Positions 7,872 through 16,302 of a DNA stretch of 64,000 nucleotides are shown here, one piece after another. Location of the stretch: contig DASYAE010000111.1 of NCBI GenBank assembly GCA_036501535.1, forward strand, positions 10,265 through 74,264, read 5' to 3'. The translations under genes were made by a program, and so were the position numbers. Position 1 is the first letter of the stretch; the number at the start of each line of letters is the position of its first letter. The stretch is from DASYAE01 sp036501535 (lineage in GTDB: Bacteria > Actinomycetota > Actinomycetes > Streptomycetales > Catenulisporaceae). The notes under the pieces were generated by a model, which did no database searches, was not told the DNA's origin, and worked only from the letters and a program-made list of their open reading frames with translations.

Positions 7872-8843
7872 TCAGCCGCTCACCGGGATCATCACGATGA
7901 TCTTGCAGCGCGGCGCGCCGAGCGGGGCGACGGACCACAGGTCGACGGTGACCCGCCCCCCGCCGGGCGGGTCGATGCGGCGCAGGCCGCAGTCCGCGAA
8001 CTCGAAGGCGGCCGGGTTGACCTGCCACAGCCGGCCGGCGACCGTGTCGGACAGCCGGATGTCGTCGATCAGCGCGTCGAGCGGCTCGCGGTAGTCGGGC
8101 GGAACGCGCAGCTGCGCGCTGCGCAGGCGGGCGATGACCGGCAGCGCCCAGTCGGTGGTCCAATCCACCAGGCGGCTGCGGGCCGCGGGGTCGCACAGCA
8201 GCCAGCGGGCCATGTTCGTCCCGGCGGACACCTCCGGGAACCAGGCGGCGAACCCGGCGTTGAAGTGCAGCAGGGTGAGGATCGGGTCGACGAGGTAGGT
8301 CGGGTACGGGAAGGCCTCGATCAGCATGCGCATCTCGGGCGTGAGCCCCATCGCGCCGGTCTCCGCCTCCGGCTCCCAGCCGAGGGTCAGCCGGTAGAGC
8401 ACGGTGCGCTCCGCGGCGCTCAGCCGGAACAGGCCGGCCAGCGCCTCGACCCGCTGCGGCGTCCAGGCGATCAGCCCGTGCTCGAGCAGCCGGTAGGTCT
8501 TCTCGCTCACGCCGAGCGCGGCGGCGACCCGCCCCTGGCTGACCCCGCTGTTGGCCATGTGCGCACCGAGCACCGGGAAGCGGTCGGGGTCGGCGTTCGC
8601 GCGCAGGTCCTGCAGGAACGCGCGCATCGACATCGGCTCGTTGCCCCTGCGGGCCGGCGGCCGGGCGAGGCCGGGCGCTTCTTCCGGCCACAGTGCGCGG
8701 GAGTCGCGCTGGTCGCAGGCGCGCGCCGCGGCGGGGGCGGCATTGCCCGCGTCGAGGTGCTGGTGCGGCGCGGACGGCGGATACGGCGGACGGGGCGCCC
8801 GGCCCAGGCCGGCGAGGCCCGAGCCCGTCCCGTGCTCCGTCAT
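7872..8843 (-). CDS. XRE regulator with MmyB-like ligand-binding domain (first copy)
   Basis: The 323-aa protein has a helix-turn-helix at about 100-123 (SQGRVAAALGVSEKTYRLLEHG) followed by the MmyB-like sensor domain (about 170-315), with its typical AFPYPTYLVDPILTLLHFNAGFAAWFP segment and MARWLLCDPAAR. Members act as cytosolic transcription factors that bind fatty-acid-like or unknown ligands, and many sit beside the genes they control. ATG 8843 follows GGAAGGAC; ATG 8633 is a later alternative that would drop a 70-residue low-complexity head. A dyad at 9036-9057 lies upstream and is shared with the lanKC promoter. Confidence 0.87.
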   Translation of the reverse strand: MTEHGTGSGLAGLGRAPRPPYPPSAPHQHLDAGNAAPAAARACDQRDSRALWPEEAPGLARPPARRGNEPMSMRAFLQDLRANADPDRFPVLGAHMANSGVSQGRVAAALGVSEKTYRLLEHGLIAWTPQRVEALAGLFRLSAAERTVLYRLTLGWEPEAETGAMGLTPEMRMLIEAFPYPTYLVDPILTLLHFNAGFAAWFPEVSAGTNMARWLLCDPAARSRLVDWTTDWALPVIARLRSAQLRVPPDYREPLDALIDDIRLSDTVAGRLWQVNPAAFEFADCGLRRIDPPGGGRVTVDLWSVAPLGAPRCKIIVMIPVSG

Positions 8844-8982
8844 CCCAGTCCTTCCGTCGGTCCGTGCTGCGGCGCGCCGCGTGTCCTGGAGGCGGGAGCC
8901 GGGCGGGTGCGGCGAGCCGGCCCCGGCTCGGGGCGGCAGCGTATGCCCGGATGCCGCCGCAGCCGAAAAACATTCGCTCATG

Positions 8983-9012
8983 ATTAAAGACCCGCCCGGC
9001 CGCGTCACGCAA
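8983..9012 (-). promoter_or_regulatory. Putative promoter of the MmyB-type XRE gene
   Basis: On the minus strand TTGCGT (9012-9007), an 18-nt spacer and TTTAAT (988-983 of the 8.9-kb block, i.e. 8988-8983) fit a sigma-70-type promoter, predicting a start near 8976 and a leader of about 130 nt. Confidence 0.35.
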
Positions 9013-9035
9013 GACAATCCGGGCGTCTCGCAATT

Positions 9036-9057
9036 GCATCACCTCATCGAGTGATGC
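9036..9057. promoter_or_regulatory. GCATCAC-N8-GTGATGC inverted repeat
   Basis: A perfect 7-bp dyad with an 8-bp spacer lies about 25 bp upstream of the putative -35 of the MmyB-type gene. Its inner 18 bases match the site at 625-642 in 15 positions. A likely binding site for the XRE protein or another local regulator. Confidence 0.5.
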
Positions 9058-9330
9058 GTGGCCGCTGACCTGCCCGGGCGAGCGCAGGTTCGCGCGGCCG
9101 GAACGCGGGTCGGCACGACGCAGAGCGGAGCGCGATCGAAGGCTGTTGCGATGACGGTCGCCGCCGGTCGCCGCAGCGCAGCGCGATACCGGCACACCGT
9201 CAGAAGGCGGACGCCGATGCCCCCGCGGCGCGCAAAGTCCAGCAGAGCCCTGATCGGGCGACGGCGGCGGCACCGGCGGCGGCGCGGGCGAACGGTCGTT
9301 CGAGGCGGATGACCGGTCGCGTGCTGATGG

Positions 9331-10008
9331 TTATCCGCCCGGCTGCACCATAGGGCCCTTAGTCTCGTGTACGCCGTGGAACGCACTGTGCGGATAACCC
9401 TCGAGCCCTGCGTGGAGCAGATCGAATGCCTGCTGCGCGGCCTTGCGCACGACTCGGCGGATCTCTGCCGGCGGTTCGTTCGCGGTGACTCGGCGCCGGA
9501 TCTCGCGCAGGACGGCGCGGTAGGCGCCGCAGATCGCCGCGGCGAGGATGGCCGGGAGCGGGTCGCCCGGCTCGGCGGCCGCCTGTTCGGCGAGGACCGC
9601 CGCGAGCCTCTCCTCGGCGCGTTCCCCGATCTCCCGCTCACTGGCGCGCAGCGCGGGGCTGGCCCCGACCACCCGCCAGAAGTCCGCGGCGGCGGGATCG
9701 AGGCCGAGCGTCGGCTCGCCCCGGTCGAGCGCGGCCAGCAGGTCGGCGCGCACGGCGTCGATCGCGCAGGTGCCGGCGGGACGGTCGCGCACGACCGCGG
9801 AGAGGTGGCCCTCGACCGCGGCCTGGCGGTCGAAGAACAGGTCCTCCTTGGCGGCGAAGTAGTTGAACACGGTGTTGGTCGACACGCCGGCGGCGACGGC
9901 CACCTCGGCCACGGTGACCTGCTCGAAGCCGCGGTCGAGGAAGAGCGCGAGGGCCGCGTCCGCGATCGCGGCGCGGGTCTGGCGCTTCTTGGTCTCGCGA
10001 AGTCCCAC
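9331..10008 (-). CDS. TetR family transcriptional regulator
   Basis: The 225-aa protein begins VGLRETKKRQTRAAIADAALALF, followed by the TetR helix-turn-helix VTVAEVAVAAGVSTNTVFNYFAAKEDLFF (about 30-60). The C-terminal three quarters form the ligand and dimer domain. GTG 10008 is the start that places the HTH normally. It is divergent, 63 bp from the TIM-barrel gene at 10072, with a near-perfect dyad in between, so it probably represses that gene and itself. Confidence 0.88.
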   Translation of the reverse strand: MGLRETKKRQTRAAIADAALALFLDRGFEQVTVAEVAVAAGVSTNTVFNYFAAKEDLFFDRQAAVEGHLSAVVRDRPAGTCAIDAVRADLLAALDRGEPTLGLDPAAADFWRVVGASPALRASEREIGERAEERLAAVLAEQAAAEPGDPLPAILAAAICGAYRAVLREIRRRVTANEPPAEIRRVVRKAAQQAFDLLHAGLEGYPHSAFHGVHETKGPMVQPGG

Positions 10009-10034
10009 GCCAGAATTATAGGGCCGATACAAAC

Positions 10035-10049
10035 TTGGAGTGACACCAA
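10035..10049. promoter_or_regulatory. TTGGAGT-G-ACACCAA dyad, probable TetR operator
   Basis: A 15-bp inverted repeat with 7-bp arms and one mismatch is centred in the 63-bp gap between the divergent TetR and TIM-barrel genes. Its size and place fit a TetR-family operator controlling both. Confidence 0.5.
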
Positions 10050-10071
10050 AAATATTGCTAGAGTCCGCGCC

Positions 10072-11037
10072 ATGGCTTTCACCTTTGGCATCTATCCCAG
10101 CGCCGTCGCCGGAGACGACCAGGTCCTCGTCCCGCCGGTGACCCCGGACGACCCGCACCGCATCTCCGCCGCGCTCGCGCAGCTCCAGGGCTCGACGCCC
10201 GAGTTCCTGGTGCGCGCCTATCGGCCGTATGCGGCGACCGTCGCACCGAACACCGCGCCGTCTCCCGCCTCGCCCGAGCGCTATGCCCGCGACGGACGCC
10301 GGCTGGACCTCGTGCTCTGCTTCCGCGAGCCGACCGGCGAGACCGGCGGCTGGGTCGACTTCGTCCGCGAGACCGTCCGGACCAGCGGCCCGGAGGTGGC
10401 CCTGATACAGATCTGCGAGGAGCCGAACGTCAACAGCCCGGTGCTCGACGGCAGCACGCCGAACGTGTGCGAGGCCGTGGTACGCGGCGTCGTCGCGGCC
10501 AAGCAGGAGGCCCGCGCGTGCGGCCGCGGCGATCTGCTCGTCGGCTTCAACGCCGTGCCGACCGTCGACCCGGCCGACACGTTCTGGCCGCGGCTCGGCC
10601 GGCTCGCCGACGAGCGCTTCCACGAAGCGCTCGACTACGTCGGCCTCGACTTCTTCCCGGACGTCTTCCGGCCGATCGCCGCCGACCGGCTCGCCGCGGT
10701 CGTCGCCGGCGCGGTCGCCGGGTTCCGCCGCGACAGCCTGCCCCGGGCCGGCATCGGCGCCCCGGTCCCGATCCGGATCTGCGAGTGCGGCTGGTCCACC
10801 GGTCCGGGCCGGTCCGAGCAGCGGCAGGCCGAAGTCCTCGAGACGGCGGTGCGCACGCTGGCCGGGCTTCGCGGCGAGCTGAACCTCGCCGGCTACGGCT
10901 GCTTCGGCCTGCGCGACGCGAACAGCGCCGGGACCAGCCTGTTCGACGGATTCGGGCTGCTGCGCGACGACTACTCGCCCAAGCCGGCGTTCGAGGCCTA
11001 CCGGCGGCTGGTCGACGAGTTGAGCGAGAAGGACTGA
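10072..11037 (+). CDS. Clan A-like TIM-barrel glycosidase-like protein
   Basis: The 321-aa product looks like a (beta/alpha)8 barrel of the glycosidase clan A type: ALIQICEEPNV (E117 before PN, where the acid/base sits), DYVGLDFFPDVF, and IRICECGW with E238 at the strand-7 position of the nucleophile. The usual Asn before the acid/base is Glu here. There is no signal peptide, so any substrate is intracellular. I cannot name the family or the sugar. ATG 10072 starts in the TetR-shared control region. It may be induced by the ligand of the divergent TetR. Confidence 0.55.
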   Translation: MAFTFGIYPSAVAGDDQVLVPPVTPDDPHRISAALAQLQGSTPEFLVRAYRPYAATVAPNTAPSPASPERYARDGRRLDLVLCFREPTGETGGWVDFVRETVRTSGPEVALIQICEEPNVNSPVLDGSTPNVCEAVVRGVVAAKQEARACGRGDLLVGFNAVPTVDPADTFWPRLGRLADERFHEALDYVGLDFFPDVFRPIAADRLAAVVAGAVAGFRRDSLPRAGIGAPVPIRICECGWSTGPGRSEQRQAEVLETAVRTLAGLRGELNLAGYGCFGLRDANSAGTSLFDGFGLLRDDYSPKPAFEAYRRLVDELSEKD

Positions 11038-11054
11038 CGGCGCGTGACGGCGCG

Positions 11055-11945
11055 TCAGGTCCGGTCGGACGCCTCAGGCTCCCGCGGCACGACCCGCGGC
11101 GGCGGACCGACCTCGGCGATCTCGTAGCCGCTCGGATAGGTCGGCAGCGGCCCGACGACTCCGGCCGGAAAGCGGCTGCGCGGGTTCGGGCGCAGCCAGC
11201 GCGTGACGTAGCAGGCGGTCCGGAACCCGGCCTGGACCAGCACGTCGGCGGCGCGGGACGGGGTCGGGGCGCCCAGCGCCTCGCGCATCGGAGCATCCAT
11301 CAGCGAATACGTCAGCGACGCCGCCGGGCGCGCGGCCCAGGCGGGGAAACGGCTCGTCATGAAGTCGGTCGTCAGGAGCATGAGCTGGTGCGCCGCGTCG
11401 GTATATGCGAAGTGCTCCTGTTCGTACCGGTCGAGGAAGGACTCGAACTCGGCGTAGTCCGCCGGGACGCGGGAGAGCGCCATGCGCCGGCCCATCTGCC
11501 GGTAGAACTCGGCCGAGGCGGCCCGCTCCTCGGGCAGCGCGCGGCGCCAGCCGAACCGGTCGAGGAACCGGACCGGGACGACCACCAGGGCCGCGAGCAC
11601 GTAGAGGTAGTCCTCCTCGGCGATGTCGAACATGGCGTGGATGCGGTTCATCCGGCTCTGCGCGGCGCGCCCGCGCGGGTGCTCGAAGCCGTGGATCACC
11701 ATCTCGTAGATCAGGATCCCGGTGTCGTCGGCCCGCCTGCGGGTGCGCTCGGACAGCTCCCCGGTGGACAGCAGCAGCCGGGCGATCGACGGCGCGGCGT
11801 AGGTCCGGTAGAACGCCATGTTCAGCCCGATCTCCATGGTGTCCGGGGCGTCGACGAGCACGAGGTGCCGGTAGATCTCGTGGTAGTCGCGGACCGGGTC
11901 GAGCCGGCGGATCCGGCGCAGCGCGCGGTGCGGGTTGACGCTCAA
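11055..11945 (-). CDS. DUF2236 (MpaB / latex-clearing-protein-like) oxygenase
   Basis: The 296-aa product matches the DUF2236 family: HLVLVDAPDTMEIGLNMAFYRTYAAPSIARLL, then HGFEHPRGRAAQSRMNRIH with histidines expected to help bind haem b, and DYLYVLAALVVVPVRFLDRFGWR. Family members include the rubber oxygenase Lcp and the fungal MpaB that cleaves a terpenoid chain. TTG 11945 has AGGAGG at good spacing; GTG 11990 is a possible longer start. It lies 60 bp after the MAB_1171c-like gene and probably belongs to the same operon. Confidence 0.8.
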   Translation of the reverse strand: MSVNPHRALRRIRRLDPVRDYHEIYRHLVLVDAPDTMEIGLNMAFYRTYAAPSIARLLLSTGELSERTRRRADDTGILIYEMVIHGFEHPRGRAAQSRMNRIHAMFDIAEEDYLYVLAALVVVPVRFLDRFGWRRALPEERAASAEFYRQMGRRMALSRVPADYAEFESFLDRYEQEHFAYTDAAHQLMLLTTDFMTSRFPAWAARPAASLTYSLMDAPMREALGAPTPSRAADVLVQAGFRTACYVTRWLRPNPRSRFPAGVVGPLPTYPSGYEIAEVGPPPRVVPREPEASDRT

Positions 11946-12005
11946 GCGGGGCCTCCTGCCGACATCGTCTCGCGGTCTTGCGTCCTGCACCGGGCCCGCC
12001 GCCGG

Positions 12006-13298
12006 TCAGGCGGTCGCGGGCGCGGCGGCGAGGCCCGGCTCGCGCCGGTGCTCCTCGAGCACCGCGGCGAGCAGGCGCGACCCGAGCAGCCGGCGGACGG
12101 CGAGCTGCCAGCGCAGCTCTCCGTCCAGGTCGCGCACGCCGGGCACGGGCAGCCGGGTCCGCCCCGCGCGGCTCTGCGGGGCCGACTTCTTCGGCCGTCC
12201 GGGCCGGGCGGACTCGTTCTCGTTCTCCCGCAGCGCCACGGCGAGGGCGGCGGCGTGCAGCAGGATCGCGGTCTGCTCGTCGCCCATCCCGGCCGCCGCG
12301 GCCCGGCGGGCGGCTATCCGGGCCAGGCCGGTGTCTATCGTCCCGGCGATGATCTCCTGGGCGTCGCGCAGCGCGGTCGTGCGGCGGTAGAGCCGGTGGG
12401 TGAGCTCGCGCGCGGCGAGCCGCCCCGCGTCGCCCCTGCCCTGCGCGCCCGGTAGGAGAACCAGCGCGTCCAGCCGCGCCCACAGGCCGCGCAGCATCCA
12501 GTATCCGCGCACGTATTCAGTCCACACGCGCGCTGCCCGCGCCCGGCGCGCCAGCGTCGGGCCGCTGGAGCCGGAGAGGATGAGGATCGCCCCGATGCTG
12601 GCGAAGGCTGGCGCGACCACGGTACGGGCCGGGTCCAGGTCGATCCGCGCCCAGCGCCCGGCGAGCGCGACCAGGCTGCCGAGTACGTACCCTGTGGTGG
12701 CGAACGCGCCGAAGGCCACCAGGCGCAGCGAGCGGGCCTGCTCGGCGGTGACCGGCTGGCGGGAGGCGCGCAGGCTGCGCCACGCGCTGGTCAGCAGCCT
12801 GTGCCCGAAGGCGAGGTTGAACAGCAGCAGGAAGGCCGCGGTGGCCGGCTGGCGGGCGTAGTGGAGGTCGAAGTCGATCGGCCGCTCGTAGGGGTGGCTG
12901 CCGAGCGCGAACAGCAGCGCCATGCCGGCGACGATCGAGCCGCACTGCGTGGCGATGCCGCGCACCTCCCTGCGGCCGATCGAGAGCTCGGGATCGGAGA
13001 TGGTGCGCACCCACGCGCGGAACGCCCCGCCGAACCCGGCGCCGACGGCGCTGTAGAGCAGCAGCGTGGACAGCGAGGGGACGCCGAAGAAGGCGTCGAT
13101 GTGCGCGTAGACCGGCGGCACCGCGATCAGAAAGGCGGATCCCGGCGCGGCGAGCATGATGCAGAGCATCCACAGCACGCCGTTGCGCAGGTCGTGCCGC
13201 CAGGTCCAGATCTTGTAGGCGACGGCGGCGTAGGCGCTCGCCGCGATCACGCTGTAGCAGACGTCGATGACCGGGAAGAACGGGCTGGTCTCGTTCAC
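12006..13298 (-). CDS. MAB_1171c-like integral membrane protein
   Basis: The 430-aa protein starts with several hydrophobic helices (residues about 8-30, 40-62, 72-95, 130-150, 165-185, 205-225, 240-260) and ends in a soluble Ala/Arg-rich helical region of about 170 residues. It resembles actinobacterial MAB_1171c-family putative transporters of unknown role. GTG 13298 overlaps the stop of the ImmA/IrrE gene by 4 bp (GTGA), so the two are translationally coupled. Function unknown; membrane topology and coupling suggest a partner or target of the upstream peptidase. Confidence 0.7.
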   Translation of the reverse strand: MNETSPFFPVIDVCYSVIAASAYAAVAYKIWTWRHDLRNGVLWMLCIMLAAPGSAFLIAVPPVYAHIDAFFGVPSLSTLLLYSAVGAGFGGAFRAWVRTISDPELSIGRREVRGIATQCGSIVAGMALLFALGSHPYERPIDFDLHYARQPATAAFLLLFNLAFGHRLLTSAWRSLRASRQPVTAEQARSLRLVAFGAFATTGYVLGSLVALAGRWARIDLDPARTVVAPAFASIGAILILSGSSGPTLARRARAARVWTEYVRGYWMLRGLWARLDALVLLPGAQGRGDAGRLAARELTHRLYRRTTALRDAQEIIAGTIDTGLARIAARRAAAAGMGDEQTAILLHAAALAVALRENENESARPGRPKKSAPQSRAGRTRLPVPGVRDLDGELRWQLAVRRLLGSRLLAAVLEEHRREPGLAAAPATA

Positions 13299-13873
13299 GC
13301 GCCGTCCCGCGGCCGGTCCAGGCAGCGCTCCAGCTGGGCGGCCAGCGCCGCGGCGGCCTCGGGGACCGGGGTGCGCGCGGCGAGTTCCGCGTCCTGGCGC
13401 AGGGACTTGAGCATGATGCACTCGGCGAGGTACTCGACCGCCGGGTCGTGGTCGTCGTCCTCGGCGTCGCCGCGGCACAGCACCCGGTTGCGCTCGAGGT
13501 CCCAGCCCGGGAAGGCGGCGTGCCGGTTGAGCCGCTCGCGCGGGTCGTCGATCAGCAGGTGGGCGATCTCGTGGCAGGCGATGTGCCGCTCGCGCAGCAC
13601 GGTGGTCGCGGCGGCGTACTCGATCACGTCGCAGTCGTCGTAGAGCCACACCCGGCCGTTGATGCCGCGCGGCAGGCTGTCGCAGGCCCGCGCGACGACC
13701 GGGTGCCCGCGCCGCCCGGAGACCACCTCGCACAGCGCGCCGAGGTCGAACGGGGCCGGGATCTCGAGCTCCTGGGCCAGCGCCCGGCACCGCGCGCGGG
13801 TCCCGCGGTCCAGGCCCCACCGGCCGAAACGGGACCGCAGCAGTCCCGGTCGGCGCGCTGCGCGTGCGCTCAT
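13295..13873 (-). CDS. ImmA/IrrE family zinc metallopeptidase
   Basis: The 192-aa protein has the gluzincin motif HEIAH (101-105) preceded by VLRERHIACHEIAHLLIDD, and a downstream acidic patch AVEYLAECIM supplying the likely third ligand. ImmA/IrrE enzymes cleave XRE-type repressors, as in Bacillus ICEBs1 and Deinococcus. The immediately upstream gene encodes an XRE protein, the expected partner. Start ATG 13873 lies 20 bp after that gene's stop. It ends in a 4-bp overlap with the membrane gene. Confidence 0.82.
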   Translation of the reverse strand: MSARAARRPGLLRSRFGRWGLDRGTRARCRALAQELEIPAPFDLGALCEVVSGRRGHPVVARACDSLPRGINGRVWLYDDCDVIEYAAATTVLRERHIACHEIAHLLIDDPRERLNRHAAFPGWDLERNRVLCRGDAEDDDHDPAVEYLAECIMLKSLRQDAELAARTPVPEAAAALAAQLERCLDRPRDGA

Positions 13874-13893
13874 GGCCCGGCCTCCCGTCCCCG

Positions 13894-14361
13894 TCAGGCG
13901 CCGCGGGCGGTCGAATCGGTGTACGGGTTCTCCGCCTCGGCGCGGGCGACCGCGTCGAGGGTCTGCTCGAGCGCGGACAGGCTGCTCTCCGAGCGCAGCC
14001 GGGCGGCGCGCAGCGCGATGCCGCGCACGCGCGTGTCCTTGAGCAGCTCGAGCAGTTCCAGCTGCTGGAAGCCGTCCACCACGAGGGTGTCGTCGGCCGG
14101 CGCGCTCAGGAACCCGGCCGGGGCGCCGAAGAACCGCTCCAGCGCCGCGATCTGATGCAGCGACGGATTGGTCTTCTTGCCCCGCCGCAGCTCGCAGAGA
14201 TACGGCGCGGAGATGACGTGCTCGCCGGTCTCGCCGTTGATCGCGTCGACCACCTGCTGGTAGGAGTAGGGCCGGCCGCGCTCCTTCGGGTAGATCGCGC
14301 GGAACAGACCGTCGATGCGGCGGGCGAGATCGCCGCCGTCCCCCTTGTCGCCCGCCCGCAT
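13894..14361 (-). CDS. XRE-type helix-turn-helix regulator
   Basis: The 155-aa protein contains YSYQQVVDAINGETGEHVISAPYLCELRRGKKTNPSLHQIAALERFF (about 30-80), a helix-turn-helix close to those of EspR/XRE proteins, plus a C-terminal helical region. ATG 14361 follows GGGAGGGG. It heads the operon with the ImmA/IrrE peptidase, the membrane protein and the MpaB-like oxygenase, and is likely both their repressor and the peptidase substrate. Confidence 0.82.
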   Translation of the reverse strand: MRAGDKGDGGDLARRIDGLFRAIYPKERGRPYSYQQVVDAINGETGEHVISAPYLCELRRGKKTNPSLHQIAALERFFGAPAGFLSAPADDTLVVDGFQQLELLELLKDTRVRGIALRAARLRSESSLSALEQTLDAVARAEAENPYTDSTARGA

Positions 14362-14505
14362 GGCTACGACCCCTCCCCTGCTCGGGTGCGTGCTTGGGCA
14401 CACCTTAACCGTCGTGCGGGCAATTGTCCCTCCGTGGCATGGTCGATAAACCCGTGCATGTCCGCTGAGCGCGCTCTCGGCGCCCGAGCCCTCCCGCCCT
14501 TCGCA

Positions 14506-15360
14506 TCAGAGCCGTGGCACCGGAGTCTCGGGCCAGGCCGGGATCCCGCCGCGCACGCAGTCGCTGCAGGCGAGGCCGGCCAGCGGCACCAGGGAGATCA
14601 GCCGGTAGTTGGGGTAGCCGGCCGGCTCGTTGGCCAGGATCCGCACCTCGACCCGCTCGCCGTGCGGGCAGAGCATGCCGCGCACGTCGCCGTCCGGGTG
14701 GACGTAGACCACGTGCTGCTCGTCGCAGAGCCGATCCACGTCGGGGCTGGCCCGGCGCAGCTCCTCGAGCAGCTTGGCCAGCCGGGCGGGATAGGGGTCG
14801 CGCAGCCGGACCTGCGCGAAGCGGAGCTGGGCGAGCATCGGCACCGCCCACGACTCCTGCCAGTCCATCAGCCGGACCCGGACGGCCGGGTCGAGCAGCA
14901 CCATCCGCATCACGTTCTCGCCGGCCAGGCTGGTCGGCCACCAGGCGGCGTGCAGCGCGTTGTAGTGCACGACGGTCCAGGCCGGGTCGGAGAGGTAGCT
15001 GGGGAACGGCAGCGCGTCGATGATCGCGGCGGTGTGCGGGTCGACCTCGGTCACGGCGACCGTCACGTCCGGCTCCCAGCCCAGGGCCAGCCGGTAGAGC
15101 GCCAGCTTGCTCGCCCCCTCCAGCTGGTGGGCGCTGACCAGCGCCTCGACCGTCGGGCGGGTGACCGGGGCCTGCCCGCGCTCCATCCGCCGGTAGTACG
15201 TCTCGGTCACCCGTATCGCGTAGGCGACCTGAGCCTGTGTCACCCGCCCGGTCCCGCCGAAGCGCTCCGGCGGCGCGCTCTCGCGCAGTTCCCGCAGCAG
15301 TACGGCCAGCGCCGCACGGCCTTGCTCCTCGCCGTCGTACACCGCGCCGCCGCCCGTCAC
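14506..15360 (-). CDS. XRE regulator with MmyB-like domain (second copy)
   Basis: The 284-aa protein has an HTH at about 39-62 (VTQAQVAYAIRVTETYYRRMERG) and an MmyB-like sensor (about 100-270) with ALPFPSYLSDPAWTVVHYNALHAAWWP and MRMVLLDPAVRVRLMDW. The C-terminal tail adds three cysteines (CPHGE, CSDCV), not seen in the first copy, that could bind metal. GTG 15360 follows AGGAGGG. It lies 144 bp upstream of the XRE/ImmA cassette on the same strand. Confidence 0.87.
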   Translation of the reverse strand: MTGGGAVYDGEEQGRAALAVLLRELRESAPPERFGGTGRVTQAQVAYAIRVTETYYRRMERGQAPVTRPTVEALVSAHQLEGASKLALYRLALGWEPDVTVAVTEVDPHTAAIIDALPFPSYLSDPAWTVVHYNALHAAWWPTSLAGENVMRMVLLDPAVRVRLMDWQESWAVPMLAQLRFAQVRLRDPYPARLAKLLEELRRASPDVDRLCDEQHVVYVHPDGDVRGMLCPHGERVEVRILANEPAGYPNYRLISLVPLAGLACSDCVRGGIPAWPETPVPRL

Positions 15361-15484
15361 CGCCGCTCCCTCCTGTCGCTCCTGATTCGCCTCGCCTGCC
15401 ACGATAGTCGAGCGGATCGAAGTAAGGGTCTTGCGACGTGACGACGCAGCCGGAGCGGCATGGGGCGGTGGGGCCGCGCTCCGC

Positions 15485-16189
15485 TCAGCGTGCCTGCTGC
15501 TGAGGCAGATACGGCGCGATCGAGTGGGCCAGCTGGACGACCGGCATTGACTGGAACCAGACCTCGCCCGGGCCGGTGAGCGCGACCAGGTGGAAGCCGT
15601 CGTCGCCGAACGCGATGTTGCGGATGCCCTGCAGCCGGGTGATCTGGAAATTGACGCTCTCCTGGAACAGGCCCACGTGCCCGGGGTGCACCAGCAGGGT
15701 CTGGCCGGGGGCGAGGGCGTACTGGACCACTTCGCCGGAAAGCTCTATCCAGGCCTCGCCGGTCCCCTCGATGCGCTGCAGGATGAAGCCCTCACCACCC
15801 CACAGGCCGGCCCGCAGACCCTGCTGCAGCGCCGCGGTCGCGCTGATGCCCGGGGTGCCGCACAGGAAGCCGTGCCGGTGCACCATCATCCCGGCGCCCG
15901 GGCTGATCTGCACCGGCAGGATCTGTCCGGGCAGCTTCGTGGCGAAGGCGACCATGCCCGGGCTGCCGTGCGCCTGATACTGGGTCTGGAAGAAGCTGCC
16001 GCCGCTCAATGCGCGCTTGGCCGCGGCGAACAGGCCGCCGCCCCCGCCGAAGCCGGAGCCGGTGGTCTGGGAGAGCTTGACGTTCGGCGTCATCCAGGAC
16101 AGCTCGCCGTGTGTGGAGATCACCGCCTCGCCCGGGTCGAGTGAGACTTCGAGGACCGGCAGCGTCGTGCCTTTGATATTGGCCTTCAT
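15485..16189 (-). CDS. AIM24 family protein
   Basis: The 234-aa product is a beta-rich AIM24/TIGR00266-type protein: ELSWMTPNVKLSQTTGSGFGGGGGLFAAAKRALSGGSFFQTQY near the start and GFHLVALTGPGEVWFQSMP near the end. The yeast homologue supports mitochondrial inner-membrane structure; the bacterial role is unknown. No signal peptide. ATG 16189 has GGAG close upstream. Divergent from the LLM gene at 16303. Confidence 0.87.
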   Translation of the reverse strand: MKANIKGTTLPVLEVSLDPGEAVISTHGELSWMTPNVKLSQTTGSGFGGGGGLFAAAKRALSGGSFFQTQYQAHGSPGMVAFATKLPGQILPVQISPGAGMMVHRHGFLCGTPGISATAALQQGLRAGLWGGEGFILQRIEGTGEAWIELSGEVVQYALAPGQTLLVHPGHVGLFQESVNFQITRLQGIRNIAFGDDGFHLVALTGPGEVWFQSMPVVQLAHSIAPYLPQQQAR

Positions 16190-16302
16190 GGCTCCGCATC
16201 CTACTGAGCAGCGTGGTCGCGGGCGGGGAACTTCGCGAGACGCCGCGACTGCTGCCCGTAAGTGCAGAGCGCTTGTCGGCTGCGGATGCTAAGAGTCTCT
16301 TC

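Larger units (their letters stand above)
8844..9330. other. Intergenic between XRE and TetR genes
   Basis: This gap of about 490 bp holds the control region of the MmyB-type gene (promoter and inverted repeat listed separately). The rest, to the TetR stop, shows no gene that I can support. Confidence 0.5.

Noticed and set aside
6622..9273. Very long minus frame across the synthase gene
   Set aside because: GC-driven open frame antisense to a clear isoprenoid synthase and out of frame with the XRE gene for most of its length.
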